Positions 40,059 through 53,019 of a DNA stretch of 64,000 nt are shown one piece after another. Position 1 is the first letter of the stretch. The number at the start of each line of letters is the position of its first letter. The position numbers and the translations under genes were made by a program. The DNA comes from Candidatus Kinetoplastibacterium galatii TCC219. GTDB taxonomy: Bacteria; Pseudomonadota; Gammaproteobacteria; Burkholderiales; Burkholderiaceae_B. Below the pieces are notes generated by a model that ran no database searches, was not told the DNA's origin, and saw only the letters and a list, made by a program, of their open reading frames with translations. The stretch covers positions 758,141 through 822,140 of the forward strand of contig NC_020284.1 in assembly GCF_000340905.1 (NCBI RefSeq). The letters are read 5' to 3'.

Positions 40059-42161
40059 TTACTTTGATCTTGCTGCAATAACATCATCTGCTACATTCTT
40101 CGGTGCTTCTGAATAATGCTTAAACTCCATTGTATATGTAGCTCGTCCTTGAGTTAAAGAACGAAGACTAGTAGCATAACCAAACATTTCAGCCAGAGGC
40201 ACCTCTGCTTTTATTATTTTCCCCCCACCCATGATATCATCCATGCCTTGAACTATTCCTCTGCGAGAAGATAGGTCACCCATAACGGTACCGGCATAAT
40301 CCTCTGGAGTTTCCACTTCTACTGCCATCATAGGCTCAAGTAGTACTGGACTAGCTTTCCTTAGGCCATCCTTAAATGCCATAGAACCGGCCATCTTGAA
40401 TGCATTTTCGTTAGAATCGACATCATGATATGATCCAAAAAACAATGTAACTTTAACATCCACTATAGGATAACCAGCAAGGACGCCAGATGGTAAAGTT
40501 TCTTGAATACCTTTATCTACAGCAGGTATGTATTCTCTAGGAACAACACCACCCTTAATCGCATCAACAAACTGATATCCTTCCCCTGGAGACAATGGCT
40601 CAACTTTTAGTACAACATGGCCATACTGACCGCGCCCACCAGACTGTTTAATAAATTTACCTTCAGCTTCTTCGCAAGTTTTTCTAATGGTCTCCCTGTA
40701 AGCAACCTGTGGTCTACCAACATTAGCTTCTACACCAAACTCTCTTTTCATTCGATCAACTAGAATCTCTAAATGCAACTCCCCCATTCCAGAAATTATA
40801 GTCTGACCAGACTCTTCATCACTACGGACTCTGAAAGAAGGATCTTCTTGAGCTAAACGTGATAAGGCCATACCCATTCTTTCTTGATCGCTCTTAGACT
40901 TTGGTTCAACTGCCTGAGATATAACGGGCTCAGGAAATATCATTCTCTCTAGAGTAATATGCGAGTCTAAATCACAAAGAGTCTCTCCTGTTGTAACTTC
41001 TTTAAGGCCAACAACTGCAGCAATGTCACCAGACAGAACTTCTTTAATCTCTTCTCTATTATTAGCATGCATCTGTAATAATCTACCAATACGCTCTTTC
41101 TTCCCCTTTATGGGATTAAAAATAGTATCTCCAGATTTTAGAACTCCTGAGTAAACTCTAATAAAAGTTAACTGGCCAACAAATGGATCACTCATTAACT
41201 TAAAAGCTAGTGCTGACAATTTCTCTTTATCATCAGCTTTACGGAGAATCTCATTACCTTCATCATCTATACCAGAAACAGGTGGTATATCTATAGGAGA
41301 AGGAAGATAATCAATAACAGCATCCAACATTCTTTGTACGCCTTTATTTTTAAAGGCAGAGCCGCAAAGCATAGGTTGGATCTCACAAGCAATAGTCCTG
41401 GCCCTTATAGCAGAATTAATATCTGACTCATCCAAATTGCCAGTTTCCAGATACTTGTTCATAAATTCTTCTGAGAATTCAGCAGCTACTTCTAATAGAT
41501 TCTCTCTCCATTTCTCTACCTGATCTCTTAAATCTGAAGATATTTCTTGATAGTTAAATTTAGTACCCTGACTTTGTTCATCCCATATAATGGCCTTCAT
41601 TTTTACAAGATCTACAACACCCATAAATTTATCTTCAGAACCAATAGGTATAACAATAGGGACCGGATTTGCTCTCAAACGTAATCTCAACTGATCATAA
41701 ACTTTAAAGAAATTAGCGCCTGTCCTATCCATCTTATTAACAAATGCAAGGCGAGGGACTTTATATTTATTTGCTTGACGCCATACTGTCTCTGATTGAG
41801 GCTGAACTCCTCCAACAGCGCAGTAAACCATGCAAGCACCATCCAAGACCCTCATGGAACGTTCTACTTCTATAGTAAAGTCTACGTGACCTGGAGTATC
41901 AATAATATTTATTCTATGCTCTGGATAATTATTAGCCATCCCTTTCCAGAAAGCAGTAGTAGCAGCAGAAGTAATAGTAATACCACGTTCTTGTTCTTGC
42001 TCCATCCAATCCATAGTAGCAGCGCCATCATGGACTTCACCAATCTTATGATTAACACCAGTATAAAATAAGATTCTCTCTGTAGTAGTAGTTTTACCTG
42101 CATCTATATGAGCAGAAATACCTATGTTACGGTAGTATTCTACCGGAGTTTTACGGGACAT
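40059..42161 (-). CDS. fusA: Elongation factor G
   Basis: Translocase GTPase of elongation and ribosome recycling. G1 AHIDAGKT at 17-24, G3 DTPGH at 88-92, G4 NKMD at 142-145, then domains II-V; switch [10 protein letters not shown] is present. The frame opens seven codons earlier, but the ATG at 42161 has GGAGGT six bases upstream and gives the standard [15 protein letters not shown] start, 700 residues. It follows rpsG by 14 bases. Confidence 0.97.
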   Translation of the reverse strand: MSRKTPVEYYRNIGISAHIDAGKTTTTERILFYTGVNHKIGEVHDGAATMDWMEQEQERGITITSAATTAFWKGMANNYPEHRINIIDTPGHVDFTIEVERSMRVLDGACMVYCAVGGVQPQSETVWRQANKYKVPRLAFVNKMDRTGANFFKVYDQLRLRLRANPVPIVIPIGSEDKFMGVVDLVKMKAIIWDEQSQGTKFNYQEISSDLRDQVEKWRENLLEVAAEFSEEFMNKYLETGNLDESDINSAIRARTIACEIQPMLCGSAFKNKGVQRMLDAVIDYLPSPIDIPPVSGIDDEGNEILRKADDKEKLSALAFKLMSDPFVGQLTFIRVYSGVLKSGDTIFNPIKGKKERIGRLLQMHANNREEIKEVLSGDIAAVVGLKEVTTGETLCDLDSHITLERMIFPEPVISQAVEPKSKSDQERMGMALSRLAQEDPSFRVRSDEESGQTIISGMGELHLEILVDRMKREFGVEANVGRPQVAYRETIRKTCEEAEGKFIKQSGGRGQYGHVVLKVEPLSPGEGYQFVDAIKGGVVPREYIPAVDKGIQETLPSGVLAGYPIVDVKVTLFFGSYHDVDSNENAFKMAGSMAFKDGLRKASPVLLEPMMAVEVETPEDYAGTVMGDLSSRRGIVQGMDDIMGGGKIIKAEVPLAEMFGYATSLRSLTQGRATYTMEFKHYSEAPKNVADDVIAARSK

Positions 42162-42175
42162 TATATTACCTCCAA

Positions 42176-42646
42176 CTACCAACGAAAATGGCTAAACGCT
42201 TTATTAGCCTCTGCCATCTTATGAGTATCCTCTCTCTTTTTCATAGCAGAACCTCTAGATTCGGATGCATCAATTAATTCCCCAGCCAAACGAAGATCCA
42301 TAGATTTCTCACCACGTTTTTTAGCTGCTTCACGAACCCAACGCATAGATAGAGCTAATCGACGAATAGGTCTAACTTCAATAGGAACTTGATAGTTTGC
42401 TCCACCAACACGACGACTTTTTACTTCCACTATAGGTTTTACATTGCTGATAGCAAGACTAAAGATCTCCAGAGGATTTTTACCTGTCTTATTGCCAATC
42501 TGATCTAATGCTCCGTAAACAATACGTTCAGCAACAGCTTTTTTGCCACTCAACATAACAATATTAATAAATTTAGCTAACTCAACACTACCAAATTTAG
42601 GATCTGGCAAAATCTCTCTCTTGGGAATCTCTCTACGACGTGACAT
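42176..42646 (-). CDS. rpsG: 30S ribosomal protein S7
   Basis: Primary 16S rRNA binder of the 3' domain; in gamma-proteobacteria it represses the str operon. [20 protein letters not shown] and [16 protein letters not shown] [15 protein letters not shown] are diagnostic. Length 156. Gap to rpsL about 120 bp. Confidence 0.97.
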   Translation of the reverse strand: MSRRREIPKREILPDPKFGSVELAKFINIVMLSGKKAVAERIVYGALDQIGNKTGKNPLEIFSLAISNVKPIVEVKSRRVGGANYQVPIEVRPIRRLALSMRWVREAAKKRGEKSMDLRLAGELIDASESRGSAMKKREDTHKMAEANKAFSHFRW

Positions 42647-42765
42647 TTACTAACTTCCTTGTGTAATTCAGTTGAACCATTAAAGTCAAAGCTGCTTAAA
42701 AAGCAGCTACTTACATGCCATTTAATAAAAAATGGCCACACTTTCTATAATTTTTCATCGTAGCA

Positions 42766-43143
42766 TTACGATTTTTTGGAACGTTTCGCTCCATATTTTG
42801 AACGAGCTTGTTTGCGATTTTTCACCCCTTGCAAATCAAGGGAACCTCGAACGATATGATATCTAACACCTGGAAGGTCTTTTACACGACCACCACGAAC
42901 TAGAACTACCGAGTGCTCTTGCAAATTATGTCCCTCTCCACCAATATATGAGATAACTTCATAACCATTGGTTAAGCGAACCTTAGCAACCTTACGCATA
43001 GCTGAGTTAGGCTTTTTAGGGGTTGTTGTGTAAACACGGGTACACACCCCTCTACGTTGAGGACAATTTTCCAAAGCTGGACTTTTATTCTTGATAATGC
43101 TGACCTCGCGCGGTCTACGCACAAGCTGGCTGATAGTAGGCAT
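42766..43143 (-). CDS. rpsL: 30S ribosomal protein S12
   Basis: Decoding-centre protein. [29 protein letters not shown] with the accuracy lysine (K43 equivalent), and [17 protein letters not shown] with the second lysine (K88 equivalent); both are wild type, so no streptomycin-resistance change. Length 125. First gene of the str operon, with a 5' leader of about 200 bases from a near-consensus promoter. Confidence 0.97.
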   Translation of the reverse strand: MPTISQLVRRPREVSIIKNKSPALENCPQRRGVCTRVYTTTPKKPNSAMRKVAKVRLTNGYEVISYIGGEGHNLQEHSVVLVRGGRVKDLPGVRYHIVRGSLDLQGVKNRKQARSKYGAKRSKKS

Positions 43144-43346
43144 ATACTATAAAATCCCTTTATATTACATTTCTGTTTAACAATTATTTATGTTTCTACA
43201 GGCAAAAAATAGTAAAGCAGGTAACTAAAACAATAAACACATTAAAACGGCTATATTGTAAATAGGGACCCGCAAATAATACAACAAAAGATGCTAAAGT
43301 AGCACCGTAACATAACCACAATTATAAAAATAAGACATAATTGAGG

Positions 43347-43375
43347 ATAATACCTTCGTTATGACTGATTGTCAA
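43347..43375 (-). promoter_or_regulatory. Sigma-70 type promoter of the str operon
   Basis: On the minus strand TTGACA (43375-43370), a 17-base spacer and TATTAT (43352-43347), one mismatch from full consensus. Start of transcription would be near 43340, giving a leader of about 200 bases before rpsL. The -35 lies within a hairpin just after rpoC. Confidence 0.75.
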
Positions 43376-43406
43376 AGTAGAAAAATAACAATACACAATC
43401 AGTCAT
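43361..43406 (-). promoter_or_regulatory. Inverted repeat after rpoC
   Basis: A perfect 12-bp inverted repeat (ATGACTGATTGT at 43361-43372 and its complement at 43395-43406) with a 22-base loop starts eight bases after the rpoC stop. No T tract follows on the minus strand, so termination would be inefficient. It overlaps the -35 of the next promoter. Confidence 0.5.
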
Positions 43407-43414
43407 GCAAATCA

Positions 43415-46400
43415 TTAAAAAACAGCATTTTCGAAAGGATCAATAGGATCTCTTCTAGACAAGGATTTATCTGACTCATCAGAATGACTGATCTTAGCCT
43501 TACGAGCATTATGGCAAGATAAACCAGTACCTGCTGGAATTAAACGACCGACAATAACATTTTCCTTAAGACCTCTTAAGTCATCACGCTTACCCATAAT
43601 CGCAGCTTCTGTTAAAACACGAGTAGTCTCTTGAAAGGATGCTGCTGATATAAAAGAATCTGTAGATAGAGAAGCTTTTGTGATCCCTAATAAAATATTA
43701 TCGTAAGTTGCTTGCATCTCTCCTCGAGAATTAACACGATCATTCTCATTTAATAGCTCTGATCGTTCTACTTGCTCTCCAGGAATGAATTTAGTATCTC
43801 CTGGGCTAGAGATAACTACTCTACGCAACATTTGACGGACAATTACTTCTATATGCTTATCATTTATTTTTACACCTTGGAGACGATAGACATCTTGGAC
43901 TTCATTTACTATATAAGATACAAGGCTTTCTACACCCTGTAACCTCAATATATCATGAGGATCAGCCGGGCCATCTACTATAATTTCGCCCTTATTTACT
44001 ACCTGCCCATCATGTACCAATATTTGTTTCTCTTTAGAAATTAAAAATTCGTGAGATATACCATCAAGATCGGTAATAACAAGTCTTTGTTTTCCTTTTG
44101 TTTCTTTTCCAAATGAAACTGTTCCTGTAACCTCAGCAAGCATACCAGAATCTTTCGGAGATCTAGCTTCAAACAATTCAGCAACACGAGGTAAGCCTCC
44201 AGTTATATCACGTATCTTTTGTGATTCTTGTGGTATTCTTGCCAGTATCTCTCCTATTGATACAGATTGACCATCACGAACAGTAATAAGAGCTCCAATT
44301 GGAAAAGCTATGCTCACAGAATGATCTGTACCAGCTATCTTGACATCATCTCCAGAATCATTAGTAAGCTTGATTTGCGGACGCATCATAATCTTATTAC
44401 CGCGAGTTTTAGGAGTGATCACGACTAAAGTAGATAAACCTGTTAATTCATCTACTTGCTTGGCTACAGTGACACCTTCTTCTATATTCTCGAATTTAAC
44501 CACTCCTGAATACTCTGATACTATAGGCCTAGTTAAAGGATCCCATGATGACAATCTCATTCCAGCTTTAATATTTTCACCATCTCCAACTAACAAAATG
44601 GCACCATATGGTATTTTATGCCTTTCACGTTCTCGAGAATTTTCATCAAAAACTGCCAATTCTCCTGAACGAGAAATTGCTATACGTTCACCCTTCGGAT
44701 TAGTTACGTATCTCATGGTCCCCATAAAACCAACAACACCATTTGATTTTGTTTCTACAAAACTAGCAAGAGCTGATCGAGAAGCTGCACCGCCTATATG
44801 GAAAGTTCTCATAGTCAACTGAGTACCTGGCTCTCCAATAGACTGGGCTGCTATAACACCAACAGCTTCTCCTATATCAACAGAAGTACCTCTGCCTAAA
44901 TCTCTACCATAACAAGAAGCACATAAACCGCGTCTTGTCTCACAAGTTAAAGGTGTTCTGATTCGAACCTCATCTATACCTAGAGAATCTATTTTTTCTA
45001 CCAAACTTTCATCTAATAAAGTACCAACAGGAATAACAATATCTCTAGTATCGGGATTGACAATATCAGACGCCGTAACACGTCCTAGTATTCTATCATG
45101 CAAGGATTCTATTACCTCACCACCCTCAATAAGAGCCTTCATACTATAGCCATGAGATGTGCCACAGTCATATTCCGTGATTACTAAATCCTGAGTAACA
45201 TCTACTAAACGACGAGTCAAGTACCCAGAATTAGCTGTTTTTAAAGCAGTATCAGCTAGACCTTTACGAGCACCATGGGTAGAAATAAAATATTGTAAAA
45301 CATTCAATCCTTCTCGAAAGTTAGCACTAATAGGTGTCTCAATTATGGATCCGTCAGGCTTTGCCATCAATCCTCTCATACCAGCCAATTGACGTATTTG
45401 AGCAGCAGATCCTCTAGCACCAGAATCAGCCATCATATAAATAGAATTAAATGATTCCTGACTCGTACTATTCCCATTTCTATCTAATACAGGTTCAGTG
45501 GCTATATATTCCATCATGGCCTTGCCTACTTTATCACTAGCTTTTCCCCATATATCTACAACATTATTATATCTTTCCTGAGATGTAACTAGTCCTGATG
45601 AATATTGCTTATCTATCTCTTTAACTTCTTTATTTGCCTCTGCAAGAATATCTGCCTTTGCTTTTGGAATTAACATATCTTCCATAGCAATAGATATGCC
45701 TGCTCTAGTTGCCAGAGAAAATCCTGCTTGCATAAGTCTATCAGCAAAAATTACAGTAGCCCTTAAACCACAACGCCTAAAAGAATAATTTATTAAACGA
45801 GAAATTTCCTTCTTTTTCAATGCCTTATTTAAAACAGAGAAAGATAAACCCTTAGGCAATGTTTCTGATAGCAATGCTCTACCAACAGTGGTTTCATAGC
45901 GATGAACAACTGGACAAAAATCATCTTCATTATTACGCTCATATTCAGTAATTCGAACTGAAACACGACTTTGTAACTCAACCTCATTATTATGATAAGC
46001 TCTCTGAACTTCTGAAACATCAGAAAAACACATGTGCTCGCCTAAACCATTTATACGTTCACGAGTAGCATAATACAAACCCAATACTATATCCTGAGAG
46101 GGAACTATAGATGGTTCACCATTAGCAGGGAACAATATATTATTAGAAGACAACATAAGAGTACGTGCCTCAAGTTGCGCCTCCAGAGATAAAGGAACAT
46201 GGACAGCCATCTGATCTCCATCAAAATCAGCATTAAAAGCTGCACATACCAATGGATGTAACTGTATTGCTTTTCCTTCAATGAGGACCGGCTCAAAAGC
46301 TTGAATCCCTAATCTGTGTAATGTTGGCGCCCTATTCAACATAACTGGATGCTCTCTAATAACTTCTTCTAATATATCCCAAACTACTGGATCTTGACTA

Positions 46401-47605
46401 TCAACCATCTTTTTAGAAGCTTTAATTGTATTAGCAAGCCCCATCATCTCAAGCTTGTTGAATATAAATGGTTTAAATAATTCCAAAGCCATTAGTTTTG
46501 GTATACCACATTGGTGTAATTTAAGCTGAGGACCAACCACTATAACAGAACGTCCTGAATAATCGACTCTCTTTCCTAATAGATTCTGGCGGAACCTACC
46601 ACCCTTACCTTTAATCATATCCGCTAAAGATTTCAACTGACGTTTATTAACACCAGTCATTGCTTTACCTCTACGACCATTATCAAGCAAAGAATCAACT
46701 GCCTCTTGAAGCATTCTCTTTTCATTTCTAAGAATAATCTCTGGCGCTTTTAACTCTATTAATCTTTTCAAACGATTGTTACGGTTTATAACACGACGAT
46801 ATAAATCATTTAAGTCGGAAGTTGCAAAACGTCCACCATCTAAAGGAACTAATGGCCTTAAATCAGGTGGCAATACAGGCAACACCTCCATGATCATCCA
46901 TTCCGCTTTTATTTCAGATCTATGGAATCCTTCCATAACTTTTAGTCTTTTAGATATTTTTTTTATTTTTGCCTCAGAAGTAGTATTTTTAATTTCACTT
47001 CTAAGAGTTTCAATTTCTCGACTAATATCCATAGTGCGCAACAATTCGCGCACAGCCTCGGCTCCCATTAAAGCCTTAAACTCATCACCATATTCTTCTG
47101 TTTTTGACAAAAAATCATCATCAGTCATAATCTGACAACGTTTTAAAGGAGTCATGCCTGCATCAATAACACACCAAGCTTCAAAATATAGAACTCTCTC
47201 TATATCACGTAACGTCATGTCCAATACTATACCTAATCTAGATGGCAGACTCTTTAGAAACCAAATATGAGCAACTGGGCTAGCAAGTTCTATGTGGCCC
47301 ATTCTTTCTCTGCGAACTTTTGATGCAGTTACTTCAACACCACACTTCTCACAAATAACACCCCTATGTTTTAGGCGCTTATATTTACCACATAAACATT
47401 CATAATCCTTTATAGGACCAAATATCTTTGAGCAGAATAAGCCATCTCTTTCCGGCTTAAAAGTACGATAATTTATAGTTTCTGGTTTACGAACTTCTCC
47501 GTATGACCAAGAACGAATCTTCTCTGGTGAAGCAAGACTGACCTTAATAGAATCAAATTGCTCATCCTGGGAAACCTGTTTAAAAAGATCAATAAGAGCT
47601 TTCAT
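43415..47605 (-). CDS. rpoC: RNA polymerase subunit beta'
   Basis: Catalytic subunit carrying the active-site Mg motif NADFDGDQM (near 460). The N-terminal zinc ribbon has [20 protein letters not shown], and the second zinc site includes [13 protein letters not shown] near 890. Trigger-loop and bridge-helix segments are intact. Length 1396 is normal for betaproteobacteria. Its ATG shares one base with the rpoB stop (TAATG), so the two are coupled. Confidence 0.98.
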   Translation of the reverse strand: MKALIDLFKQVSQDEQFDSIKVSLASPEKIRSWSYGEVRKPETINYRTFKPERDGLFCSKIFGPIKDYECLCGKYKRLKHRGVICEKCGVEVTASKVRRERMGHIELASPVAHIWFLKSLPSRLGIVLDMTLRDIERVLYFEAWCVIDAGMTPLKRCQIMTDDDFLSKTEEYGDEFKALMGAEAVRELLRTMDISREIETLRSEIKNTTSEAKIKKISKRLKVMEGFHRSEIKAEWMIMEVLPVLPPDLRPLVPLDGGRFATSDLNDLYRRVINRNNRLKRLIELKAPEIILRNEKRMLQEAVDSLLDNGRRGKAMTGVNKRQLKSLADMIKGKGGRFRQNLLGKRVDYSGRSVIVVGPQLKLHQCGIPKLMALELFKPFIFNKLEMMGLANTIKASKKMVDSQDPVVWDILEEVIREHPVMLNRAPTLHRLGIQAFEPVLIEGKAIQLHPLVCAAFNADFDGDQMAVHVPLSLEAQLEARTLMLSSNNILFPANGEPSIVPSQDIVLGLYYATRERINGLGEHMCFSDVSEVQRAYHNNEVELQSRVSVRITEYERNNEDDFCPVVHRYETTVGRALLSETLPKGLSFSVLNKALKKKEISRLINYSFRRCGLRATVIFADRLMQAGFSLATRAGISIAMEDMLIPKAKADILAEANKEVKEIDKQYSSGLVTSQERYNNVVDIWGKASDKVGKAMMEYIATEPVLDRNGNSTSQESFNSIYMMADSGARGSAAQIRQLAGMRGLMAKPDGSIIETPISANFREGLNVLQYFISTHGARKGLADTALKTANSGYLTRRLVDVTQDLVITEYDCGTSHGYSMKALIEGGEVIESLHDRILGRVTASDIVNPDTRDIVIPVGTLLDESLVEKIDSLGIDEVRIRTPLTCETRRGLCASCYGRDLGRGTSVDIGEAVGVIAAQSIGEPGTQLTMRTFHIGGAASRSALASFVETKSNGVVGFMGTMRYVTNPKGERIAISRSGELAVFDENSRERERHKIPYGAILLVGDGENIKAGMRLSSWDPLTRPIVSEYSGVVKFENIEEGVTVAKQVDELTGLSTLVVITPKTRGNKIMMRPQIKLTNDSGDDVKIAGTDHSVSIAFPIGALITVRDGQSVSIGEILARIPQESQKIRDITGGLPRVAELFEARSPKDSGMLAEVTGTVSFGKETKGKQRLVITDLDGISHEFLISKEKQILVHDGQVVNKGEIIVDGPADPHDILRLQGVESLVSYIVNEVQDVYRLQGVKINDKHIEVIVRQMLRRVVISSPGDTKFIPGEQVERSELLNENDRVNSRGEMQATYDNILLGITKASLSTDSFISAASFQETTRVLTEAAIMGKRDDLRGLKENVIVGRLIPAGTGLSCHNARKAKISHSDESDKSLSRRDPIDPFENAVF

Positions 47606-50600
47606 TAGTTACGCTCCAAATCTATATCCAAACCTAAAGAACGAATTTCTTTAACAAGAACATTAAATGACTCAGGCATTCCAGCATCAATTAAATGATC
47701 TCCCTTAACTATACTTTCGTAAACCTTGGTCCTCCCAGAAATATCATCAGATTTTACAGTTAACATTTCCTGCAATGTATAAGCAGCACCATAAGCTTCC
47801 AAAGCCCAAACCTCCATTTCACCGAAGCGCTGACCACCAAATTGTGCTTTACCACCTAAAGGTTGCTGAGTAACCAACGAATATGGACCAATCGATCTTG
47901 CATGCATTTTATCATCAACCAAATGGTGTAATTTTAAATAATACATATACCCTACAGTAACAGGCCGTTCAAACTTCTCTCCTGTTCTACCATCAAACAA
48001 CCAAGACTGTGCTCGAGATTTAGTCAATTGCATTTCATCGGCAATATCATCTGGATAGGCTGTGTTTAGCAGCTCCTGAATCTCTCTTTCATTAACACCA
48101 TCAAAAACTGGAGTTGCGACAGGTAAACCTGATCTTAAATTATTAGCCAACTCTAAAACTTCTTTGTCTGTCAAATTATCTACAGAAATAGTATTAGATT
48201 CATAAATTTTGCTTAGATATTCTCTAATTTTTAAAACTTGTTGTTTTAATTCAGAGTTGAGAGCATCACTAATACGAGCTCCTATTCCTTTAGCAGCCCA
48301 TCCTAAATGAACTTCTAAAACTTGACCAACATTCATCCTAGAAGGAACACCCAAAGGGTTCAAAACAATATCAACTGGTGTTCCATCAGCCATATAAGGC
48401 ATATCCTCGACAGGAACTATTCTAGAAACAACACCCTTATTGCCGTGTCTACCAGCCATTTTATCACCTGGTTGCAACCTACGTTTTACAGCTAGATATA
48501 CTTTTACCATCTTCAATACACCAGGAGGCAACTCGTCTCCTTGTGTTAATTTTTTCCTTTTTTCCTCAAACAATGAGTCAAACTGCTTCCGCTCCTGCTC
48601 AAGAGAGTATTTTGCTTGCTCTAAGATATTAGCCAACTCTTCTGACTCAAGACGTATATCAAACCAGTGCCAATGATCAATAGAACGAAGATAATCTTTA
48701 GTAATCAATGACCCTTTTAATAATTTAGAAGGACCTCCATTAGCCATACTACCCAGTAGTATTTTTTCAATCCTATCAAACTGATCCTTTTCAACTATAC
48801 GTAAACGATCATTTAAATCTTGACGATACTTTTTAAGATCATCATCAATAATAGACTGAGCTCGATTATCCCTTACAACACCTTCTCGTGTAAAAACTCT
48901 AACATCTATTATAGTACCACTCATACCAGACGGTACTCTTAGAGAAGTATCCTTTACATCAGAGGCTTTCTCTCCAAATATTGCTCTAAGTAATTTCTCT
49001 TCTGGAGTTAATTGTGTTTCCCCTTTTGGGGTAACCTTACCAACTAAAACGTCATCAGGTCCTACCTCAGCACCTATGCAGATAATACCAGAATCATCTA
49101 ATCTATTTAATTGAGTCTCAGAAAGGTTACTAATATCCCTAGTAATATCTTCTGGTCCTAACTTGGTATCTCTGGCAACAATAGTTAATTCTTCTATATG
49201 AACAGAGGTATATCTATCATCAGAAACAACTTTTTCTGAAATAAGAATAGAATCTTCAAAGTTGTAACCATTCCATGGCATGAAAGCAATTAGCATATTC
49301 TGTCCTAAAGCTAATTCCCCAAGATCCGTTGAGGCACCATCAGCTAAAACATCACCTTTTGCAACATTATCACCAAGTCTTACTATTGGACGTTGATTTA
49401 TATTTGTATTCTGATTCGATCGTGTATATTTAATAAGATTATATATGTCAACACCGACTTCTCCAGCTATGTTCTCTACATCATTTACTCTGATAACTAT
49501 ACGCTCAGCATCAACGTAATCAACCACCCCACCTCTTAGCGCTTGAACAGTTGTTCCTGAATCAACAGCAACTATGCGCTCTAGACCAGTGCCAACAATA
49601 GGTTTTTCTGGACGCAAACAAGGAACAGCTTGCCTTTGCATATTCGCGCCCATAAGTGCCCGATTGGCATCATCATGCTCTAAGAAAGGTATTAATGAAG
49701 CAGCAACAGATACTATTTGGGAAGGAGCTACATCCATATAATGAACATTATTTGGAGATGTTAGTAGAGTTTCTCCAGATTCTCTACATGCAACAAGCTC
49801 ATCTATAAAAACACCGTTATTATCTAGCTCAGCATTTGCTTGAGCGATAACGTAATTACTCTCTTCTATAGCTGATAGATAATCAATTTGATCACTAACT
49901 TTACCATTTATGACTTTTCTATATGGAGTTTCCAAGAAACCATATTCATTTAAACGGGCATATAAAGACATAGAATTTATAAGACCGATATTAGGACCTT
50001 CTGGGGTTTCTATTGGACAAACCCTGCCGTAATGGGTTGGATGAACATCGCGAACCTCAAATCCAGCTCTATCTCTTGTTAAACCACCAGGTCCCAGTGC
50101 AGAAACACGACGCTTGTGTGTAACCTCAGATAAAGGATTAGTCTGATCCATAAACTGAGATAACTGACTAGAACCAAAAAATTCTTTTATGGCAGCAGAG
50201 ATTGGTTTTGAATTTATCAAGTCATGAGGCATTAAATTGTCTACTTCTGCCTGGCCTAGTCTCTCTTTAACAGCCCTTTCAACTCTAACTAAACCAGATC
50301 TAAATTGATTTTCAGTCAACTCTCCTACACACCTAACCCTACGATTTCCAAGATGGTCTATATCATCTATATTTCCATGCCCATTACGTAAATTAACCAA
50401 TAATTTTATTATGTCAAGTATATCCTCACCAGTTAGTATAGTTTTGTCAACCAAATCTTCACGACCTAACCTACTATTTATCTTCATTCTTCCTACACGT
50501 GATAAATCATAGGTAGTATCACTGAAAAATAATCGATCGAACAAAGACTCAACAGCTTCTTCTGTGGGAGGTTCACCCGGTCTCATCATGCGATATATTG

Positions 50601-51708
50601 CTATTCTAGCAGACATCTGATCTACAGTTTCATCTATTCTAAGAGTTTGAGAAATATAAGCACCCCTATCTAAATCATTTGTATATAAGGTCCTAATATT
50701 TTTTACACAAGAATTTCTTAAAATTTCCAAAGTTTGCTCTGAAATTTCTTCATTAGCGCGAATTAAAATCTCACCAGTTTCAGAATCAATAATATTCTCT
50801 GCAATAATTCGGCCAAGCAAAAAATCATCTGATACGTTAATCTTATTTATATTAGATTGAGAGATTAATCTTATGCTCCTGGAGCTAATCCTCTTATCCT
50901 TTTCTACTATAATATTCCCTTCTTTGTCAGCAATGTCAAAACTAGAAACCTCACCCTTCCACCTATCAGGGACAAATTCTAAAACAGCGCCATTACTATT
51001 TAACTCAAATAGATCAAAATCAAAGAAATATGAAAGTATAAACTCATCCGAGAAGCCAATTGCCTTTAACAAAATGGTTACAGGCATCTTTCTTCTACGA
51101 TCTATTCTAAAAAATAATATATCCTTAGGATCAAACTCGAAATCTAACCATGATCCACGATAAGGTATGATTCTGGCTGAAAATAACAATTTTCCAGAAC
51201 TATGAGTTTTACCTTTATCATGTTCAAAAAACACTCCAGGTGATCTATGCAACTGAGAAACTACAACCCTCTCTGTGCCATTAATAATGAAAGACCCAGC
51301 AGAAGTCATAAGAGGAATCTCGCCCATATAAACTTCTTGCTCTTTAACTTCCTTAATATTAGATTTATTTGAATCCTTATCAATTAGAACTAAACGTAAT
51401 TTAGCTCTCAAAGGAGATGCGTATGATAAACCACGCTGCTGGCATTCCTTTACGTCAAACACAGGGTCACCGAGAGAATAACTAACAAACTCTAGGAAAG
51501 CTGATCCATTATGACTAACTATAGGGAAAATTGACAAAAAAGCTGCTTGTAAACCATCAACAGACCGCATAGATGGATCAATACCAGCTTGCAAAAATGA
51601 TTGATAAGATTTCAATTGAGTAGCAAGAAGGCATGGGATTTTTTGTACATCTTCACGCTTAGCAAAACTTTTACGAATACGCTTTTTTTCGGTATACGAA
51701 TAAGGCAT
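47605..51708 (-). CDS. rpoB: RNA polymerase subunit beta
   Basis: Second large subunit of RNA polymerase, 1367 residues from the ATG at 51708, which gives the usual [18 protein letters not shown] start; the frame opens eight codons earlier. The rifampicin-binding region [20 protein letters not shown] with RRVSALG carries wild-type Asp, His and Ser. The C-terminal part [18 protein letters not shown] is typical. It is separated from rplL by three hairpins. Confidence 0.98.
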   Translation of the reverse strand: MPYSYTEKKRIRKSFAKREDVQKIPCLLATQLKSYQSFLQAGIDPSMRSVDGLQAAFLSIFPIVSHNGSAFLEFVSYSLGDPVFDVKECQQRGLSYASPLRAKLRLVLIDKDSNKSNIKEVKEQEVYMGEIPLMTSAGSFIINGTERVVVSQLHRSPGVFFEHDKGKTHSSGKLLFSARIIPYRGSWLDFEFDPKDILFFRIDRRRKMPVTILLKAIGFSDEFILSYFFDFDLFELNSNGAVLEFVPDRWKGEVSSFDIADKEGNIIVEKDKRISSRSIRLISQSNINKINVSDDFLLGRIIAENIIDSETGEILIRANEEISEQTLEILRNSCVKNIRTLYTNDLDRGAYISQTLRIDETVDQMSARIAIYRMMRPGEPPTEEAVESLFDRLFFSDTTYDLSRVGRMKINSRLGREDLVDKTILTGEDILDIIKLLVNLRNGHGNIDDIDHLGNRRVRCVGELTENQFRSGLVRVERAVKERLGQAEVDNLMPHDLINSKPISAAIKEFFGSSQLSQFMDQTNPLSEVTHKRRVSALGPGGLTRDRAGFEVRDVHPTHYGRVCPIETPEGPNIGLINSMSLYARLNEYGFLETPYRKVINGKVSDQIDYLSAIEESNYVIAQANAELDNNGVFIDELVACRESGETLLTSPNNVHYMDVAPSQIVSVAASLIPFLEHDDANRALMGANMQRQAVPCLRPEKPIVGTGLERIVAVDSGTTVQALRGGVVDYVDAERIVIRVNDVENIAGEVGVDIYNLIKYTRSNQNTNINQRPIVRLGDNVAKGDVLADGASTDLGELALGQNMLIAFMPWNGYNFEDSILISEKVVSDDRYTSVHIEELTIVARDTKLGPEDITRDISNLSETQLNRLDDSGIICIGAEVGPDDVLVGKVTPKGETQLTPEEKLLRAIFGEKASDVKDTSLRVPSGMSGTIIDVRVFTREGVVRDNRAQSIIDDDLKKYRQDLNDRLRIVEKDQFDRIEKILLGSMANGGPSKLLKGSLITKDYLRSIDHWHWFDIRLESEELANILEQAKYSLEQERKQFDSLFEEKRKKLTQGDELPPGVLKMVKVYLAVKRRLQPGDKMAGRHGNKGVVSRIVPVEDMPYMADGTPVDIVLNPLGVPSRMNVGQVLEVHLGWAAKGIGARISDALNSELKQQVLKIREYLSKIYESNTISVDNLTDKEVLELANNLRSGLPVATPVFDGVNEREIQELLNTAYPDDIADEMQLTKSRAQSWLFDGRTGEKFERPVTVGYMYYLKLHHLVDDKMHARSIGPYSLVTQQPLGGKAQFGGQRFGEMEVWALEAYGAAYTLQEMLTVKSDDISGRTKVYESIVKGDHLIDAGMPESFNVLVKEIRSLGLDIDLERN

Positions 51709-51732
51709 GAACACTCCGACTCGAAGTTGCAT

Positions 51733-51751
51733 GAACCGTCCACCACGGTTC
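51733..51751 (-). promoter_or_regulatory. Hairpin just before the rpoB start
   Basis: GAACCGT and ACGGTTC form a 7-bp stem with a loop of five, 24 bases before the rpoB ATG and directly after two larger hairpins. It could affect translation start or message processing. Confidence 0.5.
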
Positions 51752-51761
51752 TAGGTTAACA

Positions 51762-51803
51762 CGTTTCCAGGAAATTCTTAGAAACAAAAATCTCCTGGAA
51801 ACG
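51762..51803 (-). promoter_or_regulatory. Second hairpin of the rplL-rpoB spacer
   Basis: An 11-bp perfect stem (51762-51772 and 51793-51803, containing TTTCCAGGA) with a 20-base loop that is A/T rich. In E. coli an RNase III processing stem lies in the same spacer; this one could play that part, but only position and structure support it. Confidence 0.55.
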
Positions 51804-51804
51804 C

Positions 51805-51838
51805 AAAAACCCGGAGATAGTTCATACCAACTCCGGGT
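51805..51838 (-). terminator. Terminator-like attenuator between rplL and rpoB
   Basis: On the minus strand an 8-bp GC-rich stem (ACCCGGAG with CTCCGGGT, 14-base loop) is followed by five T. It lies 14 bases after the rplL stop. This is the classic place for partial termination, so that ribosomal proteins are made in excess of RNA polymerase. Confidence 0.8.
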
Positions 51839-51852
51839 AGCACTAAAGCTAA

Positions 51853-52230
51853 TTATTTTATTTCAGATTTTGCGCCGGCATCATCAAGCTTCTTCTTGAT
51901 GCTTTCAGCATCAGACTTAGAAACACCTTCTTTAACAGCTTTAGGTGCTCCATCAACCAAATCTTTTGCTTCTTTTAACCCTAAACCTGTTAATTCACGA
52001 ACAGCTTTAATAACACTAACCTTGTTAGCACCTGCTTCTAAGAGCATAACATTAAATTCTGTTTGCTCTTCAACTGCAGCAGCACTGTTACCAGCTGGAG
52101 CAGCAACAGCAACAGCAGCTGCAGCAGCAGAAACACCAAATTTTTCTTCCATAGCTTTAATAAGCTCGGAAAGATCTAGTACTGTCATATTAGCAACAGC
52201 TTCTAAAATTTCATTTTTATTTAAAGACAT
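51853..52230 (-). CDS. rplL: 50S ribosomal protein L7/L12
   Basis: Multi-copy stalk protein that recruits translation factors. N-terminal dimer domain [20 protein letters not shown], an Ala/Val-rich hinge ([18 protein letters not shown]), and the C-terminal factor-binding domain with [20 protein letters not shown]. Length 125. Sixty bases after rplJ and followed by an attenuator. Confidence 0.97.
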   Translation of the reverse strand: MSLNKNEILEAVANMTVLDLSELIKAMEEKFGVSAAAAAVAVAAPAGNSAAAVEEQTEFNVMLLEAGANKVSVIKAVRELTGLGLKEAKDLVDGAPKAVKEGVSKSDAESIKKKLDDAGAKSEIK

Positions 52231-52290
52231 TTAACGAACTCCAAAATTATAAGCTAGACAAAATTGTCTCGCTATTGAATGAGCAAAATA

Positions 52291-52818
52291 TTAAGAAGAT
52301 AAATTCTTTTGATCATGAAGAGCAGATAGCACTCTGACAAAAGATGTAGGAACCTCGTTAATAGTACGCACAAATTTAGCAACTGGTGCTTGCATTGTTG
52401 CCATTAATCTAGCTATTAACTCTTCACGTGAAGGAATAATAGCTAATTCTATAATGTCATTATAATCCAATAAACTGCTTGATAAAGCACCAGCTTTAAT
52501 GACTAACTTATCATTATTCTTTGCAAAGCTAGCCAAAACCTTAGCAGCAGCTACAGGATCAGAACTAATACAGTAAATTAATGGGCCTACTAGTTTATCT
52601 GATAAAGACTTAAATTTTGAATCTGCAATAACCCTACGAGCAAGTGAATTTTTTAAAACCTTCAAATAAACACCAGCATCACGAGCAGATTTACGTAACA
52701 GATAAACAGAAGCGACATCAAGACCACGATATTCAGCAACAACTATTGACTGTGCATCACCTATTTTTGCGGTTATCTCTTCAATAACTATCGCTTTTTC
52801 TTGACGATTAAGACTCAC
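52291..52818 (-). CDS. rplJ: 50S ribosomal protein L10
   Basis: Base of the ribosomal stalk, binds L7/L12 dimers and 23S r[31 protein letters not shown] and [12 protein letters not shown] are typical. Length 175. The L10-L12 complex represses its own operon through a structured leader, and such a leader is seen directly upstream. Confidence 0.97.
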   Translation of the reverse strand: MSLNRQEKAIVIEEITAKIGDAQSIVVAEYRGLDVASVYLLRKSARDAGVYLKVLKNSLARRVIADSKFKSLSDKLVGPLIYCISSDPVAAAKVLASFAKNNDKLVIKAGALSSSLLDYNDIIELAIIPSREELIARLMATMQAPVAKFVRTINEVPTSFVRVLSALHDQKNLSS

Positions 52819-53019
52819 GGATACTCCATAAAAAAACGTTTAAGATAAATTAAATAATCTATCACGTCACCCGGAATCGGCGTCTAACTGAGTTCATCAA
52901 AAAAGAAGAATCTCTCAGAACGCCGTCTACGTTGGAATTACAACAATATTAAGCAATTTTTGCTCCAACGATCTTTGACAGAAATGTCTTATTTAAGAAG
53001 ACATAGCGCCCAAAGCACT
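52819..53019 (-). promoter_or_regulatory. Ribosomal protein L10 leader (candidate autoregulatory RNA)
   Basis: The 201-base spacer between rplA and rplJ is structured. A stem of 6 + 5 bp with an asymmetric bulge is formed by 52878-52883/52920-52925 (CGGCGT/ACGCCG) and 52888-52892/52914-52918 (CTGAG/CTCAG). A 7-bp stem CGTTGGA/TCCAACG with an inner AGCAA/TTGCT stem lies upstream of it. The bulged stem matches the layout of the L10-binding site known in other bacteria. The exact match to that family was not tested. Confidence 0.6.

Noticed and set aside
44340-44822. Plus-strand frame of 160 codons
   Set aside because: Opposite to the conserved rpoC sequence; no start signals or recognisable domain.
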